Shown: piece by piece, positions 44,980 to 52,456 of the stretch
Layout: each line of letters opens with the position of its first letter
Numbering within the stretch: position 1 is the stretch's first letter
NCBI RefSeq assembly: GCF_000306785.1
Contig: NC_017955.1
Coordinates: 2,418,001 to 2,482,000, forward strand
Origin: Modestobacter italicus
Lineage (GTDB): Bacteria > Actinomycetota > Actinomycetes > Mycobacteriales > Geodermatophilaceae
Direction: 5' to 3'
Length of the DNA stretch: 64,000 nucleotides
Program-made: the position numbers and the translations under genes
Notes under the pieces: model-generated
The model's database searches: none
What the model saw: only the letters and a program-made list of their open reading frames with translations
What the model was told of the DNA's origin: nothing

Positions 44980-45432
44980 ATGACGACAGCAGCGTGGGAC
45001 GACGACGAGCGGTTGCTGGGCGAGCTGCGGGCGGCGGTGCAGCAGGCCGGGACACCGACCCCCGGCATGACGGCTGCCGCGGAGGCCGCGTTCTCGTGGC
45101 GCACCGTCGACGCGGAGCTCGCCGTCCTCTCCGAGGAGGCTGCGACCTCGGAGGCGACCCTGGTCCGGGGGACCTCGACGGCACCCCGCATCCTCGAGTT
45201 CCACACCGCGCAGCTGTCGGTCGAGCTGGAACAGACCGAGAGCGGCCTGGTCGGTCAGCTGGTCCCGCCCACGCCGGGGCTGATCCTCCTCGTCGGGCGC
45301 GGGGGAGAGCTCGCGCGGACGGACGCCGACGAGCTCGGCTGCTTCACCCTCCAGCACACCCCCGGGGACCTCGTCCGGGTGCGCTGCGACACGGCGTCCG
45401 GGGCCCTGGTCACGGAGTGGTTCCGGCTGTAG
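44980..45432 (+). CDS. Conserved partner protein of ECF sigma factor, 150 residues
   Basis: N-terminal helical part with a conserved-looking AAFSWRTVDAELAVLSEE, then a beta-rich C-terminus (LEFHTAQLSVELE, LILLVGRGGELARTDADELGCF) like a small carboxypeptidase-regulatory-type sandwich. I have seen such proteins beside ECF sigma and CHAT-TPR genes in actinobacteria, as here. It could be a cytosolic sensor or anti-sigma-like partner; that is inference. Convergent with the sigma factor, 21 nt apart. Confidence 0.7.
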   Translation: MTTAAWDDDERLLGELRAAVQQAGTPTPGMTAAAEAAFSWRTVDAELAVLSEEAATSEATLVRGTSTAPRILEFHTAQLSVELEQTESGLVGQLVPPTPGLILLVGRGGELARTDADELGCFTLQHTPGDLVRVRCDTASGALVTEWFRL

Positions 45433-45453
45433 CCGGGTGGCCGGGCGGATCGC

Positions 45454-46029
45454 TCACGCCCGGAGCAGCGCCTGCATCGTCGGGTTGGACCGGATGCGAT
45501 CGAGTGCACGGGCGCGCGTGGGGCCGATGCTCCCCACCGGGATGCCGAGCCGCTGGCTGACCTCCTCGTAGGGCAGCGGGGGGTCGTGCAGCAGCACCAG
45601 CAGCAGCGCCCGCTGCCGCTCGGGGAGCTCGGCCAGGGCCGCGAGCAGTGCCTCGTGCCGCTCGGCGGCCAGCAGGTCGGTGTCGACCGGCGGGTCCCCG
45701 GCACCGTCCGGCCAGCCCTGGTCGGCGAGGTCCGTGGGCGCGACCCGACGCCGTCCGTCGAGCACGTGCAGGCACTCGTGCCGGGCCGTGGTGACGATCC
45801 AGCCGGGCAGCGCCTGGGCCTCGCGGATGCGGCCGAGCTGCTCGACCAGCCTCAGCCAGACCGTCTGGACGACGTCCTCGGCGTCGCTGCCGTCGAGCCG
45901 GAACCGGCGGACGACGGACAGCAGCAGGGGCGTGTACCGCTGGACGAGGCTGTTCCAGCACCGGACGTCACCGGCCAGCGCGGCAGCGACCAGTTCCCCG
46001 ACCGGACTGTCGTCCCCGTCGCCGTCCAA
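45454..46029 (-). CDS. ECF-type RNA polymerase sigma factor
   Basis: 191 residues with sigma region 2 (WNSLVQRYTPLLLSVVRRF, GSDAEDVVQTVWLRLVEQL) and region 4 (LPERQRALLLVLL, PYEEVSQRLGIPVGSIGPTRARALDRIR). TTG start at 46029 after GAGGGGGTGA. No classical anti-sigma factor with a membrane segment is adjacent; the 150-residue protein on the other strand is the nearest candidate partner. Probably controls this hydrolase island. Confidence 0.92.
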   Translation of the reverse strand: MDGDGDDSPVGELVAAALAGDVRCWNSLVQRYTPLLLSVVRRFRLDGSDAEDVVQTVWLRLVEQLGRIREAQALPGWIVTTARHECLHVLDGRRRVAPTDLADQGWPDGAGDPPVDTDLLAAERHEALLAALAELPERQRALLLVLLHDPPLPYEEVSQRLGIPVGSIGPTRARALDRIRSNPTMQALLRA

Positions 46030-46100
46030 GCGGTCACCCCCTCGGCCACCGGGCGGTGCTCGGCCCGGTCAGCCTAGTGCCGCCGGCCCGGCCAGGTCTC

Positions 46101-46107
46101 GTATCAC
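46101..46107 (+). promoter_or_regulatory. GTATCAC motif upstream of the IDO-cytochrome b5 gene
   Basis: CGTATCACCG, 114 nt before ATG 46221; the same core occurs at 44430, 44730 and 59626 in front of other genes of the island. Confidence 0.3.
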
Positions 46108-46220
46108 CGAGCCGATCGCGGCCTCTCCCCACCGACCGGTCCGCCCGGGCCACGGTCCCAGCAGGTGCGCCTGCTGGCCCAGCGGACTCCAGGACCCCGT
46201 GGTCCGGACAGGGGACGGCG

Positions 46221-48215
46221 ATGGCACCGCTGTGCGGCCCGACGCCCCGGCAGGTGATCGCCGAGGCGGAGCGGACCAACGCACGACTCGGGCACGACAA
46301 CCTGGGGTCGCTGTCGACCAGCCGGGGCTTCGTCCCGCTGCAGCCGCCACGGCTGTCCTTCGCTCCTCCCCACGCGGCCTGGGACGAGCTGACCGCCCAG
46401 CTGCCGGCCCTCTACCGTGACCTGGCGGTGCGCGCCGCACTCGACGCGATGCCCGTGCTCCCGGCCGGTCCGGCCGCGCTGCCGGATGCGGACCTGCAGC
46501 GAGCCGCCACGGTCCTGGGGGTCCTCGGCCACGCCTGGGTGCACGGCACCCCGGACGGGCGGACCGACCTGCCGGACAGCGTCGCCCGGCCCTGGGCACA
46601 GGTGCGACACCGGCTGGGGCGGTCGCCGGAACCGGTCCTGTCCTACCTCGACCTGATCGTGCACAACTGGCGCCTCGTGGGCGACGGTGCGGCTGCGCCT
46701 CTCCGGCTGCCCCACCTCCGACTGCTGGTCCCGGCAGTCGACAACCAGGAGGAGCAGGTCTTCTACCTGAGCCAGCTCGAGATCCTCGCCGGCTGCGCCC
46801 CGATCGTCCCGCTGGTCGCGGATGCCCAGGACGCGGTGCTGGCCGACGAGCCGCAGGCGTTGCGGGCAGCGCTGGACGGCATCGCCGACGTCCTCAGGAC
46901 GACCCGCAGGTCGTTGTCCTCGATCGACCCGCGTCCGCACAGCGCCACGCACGTCGACCCGGTCGTGTGGGCCAAGACCGTCGCGCCGTTCGCCGTGCCG
47001 TGGCGGCCCGGTGTCCTCGGTCCGAGCGGTACCGCCTCGCCCGTCGTCAACCTGCTGGACTCGTTCCTCGGCAGGTCGTCGCACGCCAGCCAGCTGGGGC
47101 GCGAGATCGAGCTCCACCGGCGGAGCTACCCGCGGCACTGGCGGAGCCTGCTCGACGCGGTCGACCGGGTGTCCGTCGCCGACCACGTGGCGGCGCACGG
47201 CCGACCGGACCTGACCGCGTCGTGGGAGGCCGTCCGCGCCGCCTACGCGGGGGACGACGGCTTCCTGGGCCGGCACCGCCGCAAGGTGTACGGCTACCTG
47301 TCGGTGGCGTTCACGGTCGGCCGTTCGGTGACGATCGGCGGCTTCGCCGGCTCCCCCCGCGAGCACGCGTGGGACGAGGTCGACGCGGCGCTGAGGCAGT
47401 CGCAGGCCGAGCGCCGGGCCGACGTCCGGGGCGGGCCGCCGGTCCCGCCGCGCGCACCCGCCGCGGGGCCGGCATGCCCAGCAGCGCCGGCCCGGTGCCG
47501 GCAGCTCTCGGTCGCCGACCTGGCCCTGCACAACGACGACCGGCACGGGTGGTGGACGGCGATCGGTGGGCGCGTGCACGACGTCACCGGGCTGCTCCAG
47601 CACCATCCCGGTGGACGGGCCGTCCTGCAGGCGCACGCCGGCCTCGAGGCGTCCGATGCGTTCCTGCGGGCGCACGTCGGCCGCCCGGGGGTCGAACGGC
47701 TGCTGCGGTCCACCGAGATCGGCCGCCTGACCCGGCCGGCGACGACGTGTGGCGCGTACCCGGCCTGGGTCCGGGCTCTCGGAGCGGTCGTCGAGCTGCA
47801 GAACACCTACCGGCTGGACCGGAGCCTGGGCCGCGGGACCGACCTGTGCGTCCCCGACGGCCGGCGCGCGTCCGCCTTCCAGACCGACCGGGTGGCCGAC
47901 ACCCACGACCGGTTCGTGGACGGGTACCTGCCCCAGCTGGCGGTCGAGCTCCTCCTCCCGCTGACCGGCGCGGCGGCGGCCCCGGCCGGTCGACGCCCGA
48001 CCGGCACACCCGTCGCCACCTGCTATCGCGACCGCATGGACGACCTCGATCGCCGGGTCGCCACGGTGAAACGGCTGCTCTGCGTCGGGGTGCGCCGGTG
48101 CGAGGCCGGTGGGGACGCAGACCGCGTCGCGCGGGAGCTGTCCCGGGTCGCCGGTCGTGCGGTGGCCGTGTGCCTCGAGGAGTCGACGTGCTCCACGCCC
48201 CGATGCAGGCGGTGA
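46221..48215 (+). CDS. Indoleamine-2,3-dioxygenase-like protein fused to cytochrome b5 domain
   Basis: 664 residues. Positions about 20-415 resemble indoleamine 2,3-dioxygenases (EEQVFYLSQLEILAGCAPIV; proximal haem His candidate H352 in GRHRRKVYGYLSVAF; GRSVTIGGFAGSP). A linker is followed by a cytochrome b5-like domain (about 430-505) with HHPGG (haem ligand H462) and a second ligand H485, the normal ~23 spacing. Cytochrome b5 is a known electron donor for IDO in animals, so this looks like a self-contained dioxygenase acting on tryptophan or an indole. The C-terminal ~150 residues are unassigned, with several Cys. ATG 46221 after GGGGAC. A LysE exporter follows by 6 nt. Confidence 0.8.
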   Translation: MAPLCGPTPRQVIAEAERTNARLGHDNLGSLSTSRGFVPLQPPRLSFAPPHAAWDELTAQLPALYRDLAVRAALDAMPVLPAGPAALPDADLQRAATVLGVLGHAWVHGTPDGRTDLPDSVARPWAQVRHRLGRSPEPVLSYLDLIVHNWRLVGDGAAAPLRLPHLRLLVPAVDNQEEQVFYLSQLEILAGCAPIVPLVADAQDAVLADEPQALRAALDGIADVLRTTRRSLSSIDPRPHSATHVDPVVWAKTVAPFAVPWRPGVLGPSGTASPVVNLLDSFLGRSSHASQLGREIELHRRSYPRHWRSLLDAVDRVSVADHVAAHGRPDLTASWEAVRAAYAGDDGFLGRHRRKVYGYLSVAFTVGRSVTIGGFAGSPREHAWDEVDAALRQSQAERRADVRGGPPVPPRAPAAGPACPAAPARCRQLSVADLALHNDDRHGWWTAIGGRVHDVTGLLQHHPGGRAVLQAHAGLEASDAFLRAHVGRPGVERLLRSTEIGRLTRPATTCGAYPAWVRALGAVVELQNTYRLDRSLGRGTDLCVPDGRRASAFQTDRVADTHDRFVDGYLPQLAVELLLPLTGAAAAPAGRRPTGTPVATCYRDRMDDLDRRVATVKRLLCVGVRRCEAGGDADRVARELSRVAGRAVAVCLEESTCSTPRCRR

Positions 48216-48221
48216 GGGCCC

Positions 48222-48851
48222 GTGGACCAGCTGTGGGCGTTCGCGGCGTTGGCGCTGGTCCTGTCGGTGACCCCCGGTCCCGATGACGCGCTGGTGCTGA
48301 GCAGCTGCCTGCGTGGCGGCCCCAGGCTGGCGGCGGCGACGGCCCTGGGAGTCGCGGCCGGATCGCTGTTGTGGGGAGCCGCGGCCGCGGTCGGCCTGGC
48401 CGCCGTCGTCTCGCGGTCCCCGGGCGTGTACGGCTGCCTGCGGATCGCCGGTGCGGCGTACCTGGTCGTCCTGGGCGGTGCGATCCTGCGCGCGCAGGCG
48501 TCCGGACGGCGGCCATCGGGTGACCGTGGCGAGGTGCCCCACCGGCGGTCCGGGGGAGCGGGTGCGGCGTTCGCCGCCGGGCTGGCCAGCGACGTGCTGA
48601 ACCCGAAGATCGGCGTCTTCTACCTGGCCGTCCTGCCCCAGTTCATCCCGGCCGGTGAGCCCGTCCTCGGGTACACGATGCTGCTGTGCTCCGTCGACGT
48701 CGCGGTGGCGATGGTCTGGTTCGCCGCCCTCACCGGGCTCGCGCAGGCCGCGGTCGGCTGGTGTCGCCGACCGGCCGTCGTCCTGTGGAGCCAGCGGCTC
48801 ATGGGCGCCGCCCTGATCGGCGTCGGCACCTCGGTCGCCCTGCCGCTGTAG
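48222..48851 (+). CDS. LysE/RhtB-family amino-acid exporter
   Basis: 209 residues with six membrane helices and the LysE start VLSVTPGPDDALVLSSCLRGG. GTG start 6 nt after the IDO-like gene, so co-translated. It could export kynurenine-type products or relieve amino-acid excess; inference from position. A strong hairpin terminator follows. Confidence 0.88.
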   Translation: MDQLWAFAALALVLSVTPGPDDALVLSSCLRGGPRLAAATALGVAAGSLLWGAAAAVGLAAVVSRSPGVYGCLRIAGAAYLVVLGGAILRAQASGRRPSGDRGEVPHRRSGGAGAAFAAGLASDVLNPKIGVFYLAVLPQFIPAGEPVLGYTMLLCSVDVAVAMVWFAALTGLAQAAVGWCRRPAVVLWSQRLMGAALIGVGTSVALPL

Positions 48852-48893
48852 GCGCGGTCAGCCTGTGGAGCAGCACGAGCAGTCGGCGCGACA

Positions 48894-48932
48894 GCGCACC
48901 GCCGGGAGCATGGGTTGCTCCCGGCGGTGCGC
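48894..48932. terminator. Bidirectional hairpin terminator
   Basis: GCGCACCGCCGGGAGCA, TGGGT loop, then its exact reverse complement: a 17-bp perfect stem between the convergent exporter and peroxidase genes. No U-tract, as is usual in high-GC actinobacteria. Confidence 0.8.
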
Positions 48933-48951
48933 CGGTCCGACCGCTGGTCGA

Positions 48952-50703
48952 TCAGGGGTGCATGCCGGCGAACCGGAGGAACGTGATGATGGAGTCCACG
49001 ACGTCGTCGCTGCCCGGGCCGGTGCTGACGCCCAGAGTCGGGTTCCAGCCCTGGTTGAGGAACGACGTCGGGTCCGCGCGCAGCTGGCCGATGATCGTCT
49101 CGGCCACGATCCGGCTGCCGACCGGGCCGAGGCGTTCGCCGTCGCCGATCACCTCCGCCTCCCGGAGCACGTAGAACCACAGCGGCGTGGACTCGAGGAA
49201 CGCACCGTCGACCAGGGCGTCGTCGACCGGGCTCGGTGCCTGGCCGTCCTGCGCGGAGAGCAGCTGCGCCCTGGTCAGCGGCGGGATGCCGAGCGAGCGG
49301 GCCACCGCCTGGCCGGTCGGGATCGCGAGGCGGTATCCGCGGAGCAGGTTGCGGACGGCGAGCCGCCGGAGGATCCGCTTGATCCGGTCGGCCGTCTCGG
49401 TGCTGCCCTCGTTGGACAGGTCCGCCAGCGGCGGCGCGAGATGGGTGTCGATCTTGCGGGCGAATCGCGGCGGCGTGGGCTCCACCGCGCCGGGGGGCGT
49501 CGCCGCTGACCCGGTGAGCCGTTCGAACTGCGCCGGCCAGTTGTCCGGCAGGGTGGGGTTGCCGAAGAAGCCGCCGTTGCCGGTGAACCGGAAGAGCAGG
49601 GCGAACGACGACGAGGGCGACCGGTCACCCGGGAAGCCGAAGTTCTCGTTCCAGTCGTACGCGCCGCGGACCATGCTGTGCCCGAACCGGTAGGCGGCGA
49701 TCGAGAACTCCAGCGGCATGAACACCTCGTCGGTCGGGGTGTCCTTGTCCACCTTGAAGAGGTGCTCGTCGGAGTTGAGCACGTCGTCCACGACGGTGCT
49801 GTCCGCGATCCGCTCGAGGAAGTCGTGGACGGTGATCCACTGGTAGTGCCACTCGACCAGCTGCCGCGCCCGCGCGAAGCTCCCGTCGCCGGTGACCTTG
49901 TGGTCCGGGTTGGCGGCGAACCAGTCCAGGACGGCGTTGTGGAACTTCAGGAAGCTGAGGTGCAGCTGGGCGATGACGAGGTTCTCGTCGTTGCGGCCGT
50001 CACCGATCTGCGCCTTCTGCGCGACCCGGTACAGGTCGTGGGCGTCGTCGGCCTTGATGGCCACGTTGCCCGGCGGGTGCGCGGCCGTGGTCCTGCCGAT
50101 CCGCAGGCGGTCCCCGTCATAGGGGACCTGGTCGGGCTGCCCAGAGAACTGAGGCCCGTTGCCGTAGACCGAGTCCAGGTTGAGGCGGGGCTCGCGCAGG
50201 TTGCGCAGGTCGCGCTCCACCTTCTCGGGCTGCAGCGGTTCCAGTGGCAGGTCGGTGATGCTGACGTCGTCGTTGCGGTCGGTGTTGGCCGTCAGGTCGT
50301 GGTCGACGAACTGGCCCCAGTACGTGAGGATCGGCGGGATGGTCGAGTCCGCGGTGGCCGCGTCCCCGGGCTGCTCGACCATGGCCGTGCCGAGCGCCTT
50401 CAGCGACGCGACGACGGCCGCGGCGGGCTCGATCGGCAGGTGCGCCTCGGGGTAGATGTCCTGCAGGTCGTCGAACATGTACCGGAACGGCGTGGAGGTC
50501 CGCTTGACCCTCGCCCATTCGATGCTGTCCTCGGCGCGGCTCGTGGGATCGACGCTGCTCACGTCGTCCCCGGCGACGTGGTCACCGTGCCGCAAGTTGG
50601 TCAGCACGCGGGGCAGCTCCGAGGCGGTCGGGGGCACCTCCGCCTCTCCGGAGCGCGGGACGGGCAGGTCGCCGACCTCCGTGCCTTGCGATGTCCGAGT
50701 CAC
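48952..50703 (-). CDS. Animal-type haem peroxidase
   Basis: 583 residues of the peroxidase-cyclooxygenase superfamily. Distal haem region WGQFVDHDLT, the RLNLDSVYGNGP segment, FLKFHNAVLDW and proximal histidine in YRFGHSMVRGAY are all present. No Sec signal or membrane helix at the N-terminus, unlike most family members. GTG 50703 with GGAGG 7 nt upstream. Would oxidise halides, phenols or lipids with H2O2. A second, distinct family member is at 62460. Confidence 0.92.
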   Translation of the reverse strand: MTRTSQGTEVGDLPVPRSGEAEVPPTASELPRVLTNLRHGDHVAGDDVSSVDPTSRAEDSIEWARVKRTSTPFRYMFDDLQDIYPEAHLPIEPAAAVVASLKALGTAMVEQPGDAATADSTIPPILTYWGQFVDHDLTANTDRNDDVSITDLPLEPLQPEKVERDLRNLREPRLNLDSVYGNGPQFSGQPDQVPYDGDRLRIGRTTAAHPPGNVAIKADDAHDLYRVAQKAQIGDGRNDENLVIAQLHLSFLKFHNAVLDWFAANPDHKVTGDGSFARARQLVEWHYQWITVHDFLERIADSTVVDDVLNSDEHLFKVDKDTPTDEVFMPLEFSIAAYRFGHSMVRGAYDWNENFGFPGDRSPSSSFALLFRFTGNGGFFGNPTLPDNWPAQFERLTGSAATPPGAVEPTPPRFARKIDTHLAPPLADLSNEGSTETADRIKRILRRLAVRNLLRGYRLAIPTGQAVARSLGIPPLTRAQLLSAQDGQAPSPVDDALVDGAFLESTPLWFYVLREAEVIGDGERLGPVGSRIVAETIIGQLRADPTSFLNQGWNPTLGVSTGPGSDDVVDSIITFLRFAGMHP

Positions 50704-50987
50704 TGAGGGACCTCCGTGTTCACGGGCGAGCGGGACGCACACCCAGTGGCGTGGTGCCTGGTGACAGACATCGTGTGGACCCGCCGTCACCGCCGCGTCA
50801 CCGTGGCGCGGCCGATCCGGGCCGTGGCCGCCACCGGTCTCGCCCGCTCGATGGCGGGGGAGGGCGGGGACTGCCCACGCCATCACCGCCGGCCGACCAC
50901 CGGCAGAGGCTGCGCCGGTGGACCTGTTCGGTCGTCCTGGTCACCGGTCGGGTGGGTCTCTGACGGCGCCTACCGGATCGGCCCGGT

Positions 50988-52337
50988 CTACGTCCCGACC
51001 TGCCCACCGGGAGCGTCGAGGAGTGGGAGGAACGGCGGGTCGGGCGCCGACGCCTTCGTGGCCGTCGCGGGGGCATGCTCCTCGAGGAGCTGCTGCCAGG
51101 CGCGCCGCGCGGACACCGATCCCGGCTTCGTCCGGGCGGCGATGGCCCCGCTGACGAGCGCGGCGGCGAAGGAGCTGCCGGACCAGCTGACGAAGCCCTG
51201 GAACCGTGCGTCCGGCTGTCCCTCCGGCGGAGGCACGACGGCGTTCTCCGGATAGGTGCTCGACACCTCCACTCCGTTCGACACGACGTCCATCCACGGG
51301 ACGTCCCTCGGCGTGAACGGGGCGAGGGATCCGTCGTCCCGGGCGGCGCCGACCGCGATGACGTCGTCCAGTGCCGCCGGCCAGTTCGGTCTGCGTTCGT
51401 CGTCGACGGTCAGGTGGGGGCCGGGATGGTCCTCGGGAGGCGGGCCGATCCGAGTGTGGTTGACGTTGCCGTGGTTGCCGGCGGCGGCCACGACGACGAT
51501 GTCGGGGTCCAGGCGGTCGATCGCGGTGGCGAGCACCAGCGGCGGCTGGCCGTCCTCGGTGAAGCAGCCGAGCGACAGGTTGAGCACGTCCACCCCGGCG
51601 CGACCGAGTTCCACGATCTTCGTGGCGACCGCCCACGACGAGGCCGTCCCGTCGCGGTCGCTCAGGACCCGGCGGAACTCGACGACGCAGCCGGGTGCCT
51701 GGCGCAGCACCAACCCCGTGACGAAGGTGCCGTGCCCGGCCAGAGCCGGATACGGGGGCTGCAGCTGCAGGCGGTCCGCGGCCGGGCCGACCCAGCCACC
51801 GGTGAGCCAGGACTGAGGGCCGATCGACGTGTCCAGCACCCCGACCCGTACGCCCAGACCGGGCTCCGTCCCGCGGAGTTCCGGGTCCGGCTTCCAGCCG
51901 GACACCGCGGGGTCGGCCACGGCGTGCGAGATGTGCCCACCACCGCCCTCCACGTTCCCGAGGAGCCGGTTCTTGCCCAGCGTGGGCGTCCACCCCTGGT
52001 AGCGCCCGGCGAAGACGGCGCGCAGCCCCCGCAGGAAAGCGTCCAGGCCGGTCGCGCCGGCGGCTTCGATCTGCTGCACGGCGGCCTTCGCGGCCCGACC
52101 TCCTGCGTCGGTCTGCCTCTCCTTCTCCCGGAGATGCGAGACCACCTTCTCCGCCGCCAGGACCTCGTCGGGGACGTCCAGGAGCGTGAGGCCGAGGTCC
52201 ACGCTGTCCGCCACGGGGGCGAAGTAGACGCCGAGTTCGTGCAGCGCAGTGAGCACGGACCCGACATGCTCGGAGGCGACGACGAGGTTGCCCTTCTCCA
52301 CCGAGCCAGGCGTCGCCTGGCGATCGTCCGGGTCCAT
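50988..52337 (-). CDS. Subtilisin-like serine protease (S8), leaderless
   Basis: 449 residues. The catalytic triad is intact: Asp169 (VGVLDTS), His202 (AGHGTFVTG), Ser389 (SGSSFAA), with oxyanion Asn288 (AAAGNHGN). The first ~160 residues form a charged helical prodomain-like region (VVASEHVGSVLTALHELGV). No signal peptide, so probably cytosolic. It is divergent (119 nt) from the TPR-CHAT gene, and such S8-CHAT pairs suggest one protease activates the other. 50704-50987, between it and the peroxidase gene, shows nothing recognisable. Confidence 0.9.
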   Translation of the reverse strand: MDPDDRQATPGSVEKGNLVVASEHVGSVLTALHELGVYFAPVADSVDLGLTLLDVPDEVLAAEKVVSHLREKERQTDAGGRAAKAAVQQIEAAGATGLDAFLRGLRAVFAGRYQGWTPTLGKNRLLGNVEGGGGHISHAVADPAVSGWKPDPELRGTEPGLGVRVGVLDTSIGPQSWLTGGWVGPAADRLQLQPPYPALAGHGTFVTGLVLRQAPGCVVEFRRVLSDRDGTASSWAVATKIVELGRAGVDVLNLSLGCFTEDGQPPLVLATAIDRLDPDIVVVAAAGNHGNVNHTRIGPPPEDHPGPHLTVDDERRPNWPAALDDVIAVGAARDDGSLAPFTPRDVPWMDVVSNGVEVSSTYPENAVVPPPEGQPDARFQGFVSWSGSSFAAALVSGAIAARTKPGSVSARRAWQQLLEEHAPATATKASAPDPPFLPLLDAPGGQVGT

Positions 52338-52456
52338 GGGTCCCCCATCCGATGGGTCGCTGGGTGCGGTGAGTGTCGCGGTCCGTGGGTGCCCGGCGGA
52401 CCGGCCGCGGTCCCCGACCCGTTGACTCCCGAAAGCCGGGGGCGGACCGTCGTCGT

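Noticed and set aside
50716-51255. Plus-strand open frame across the peroxidase promoter and S8 3' end
   Set aside because: Composition follows the opposite-strand S8 gene and there is no family signal or ribosome binding site.
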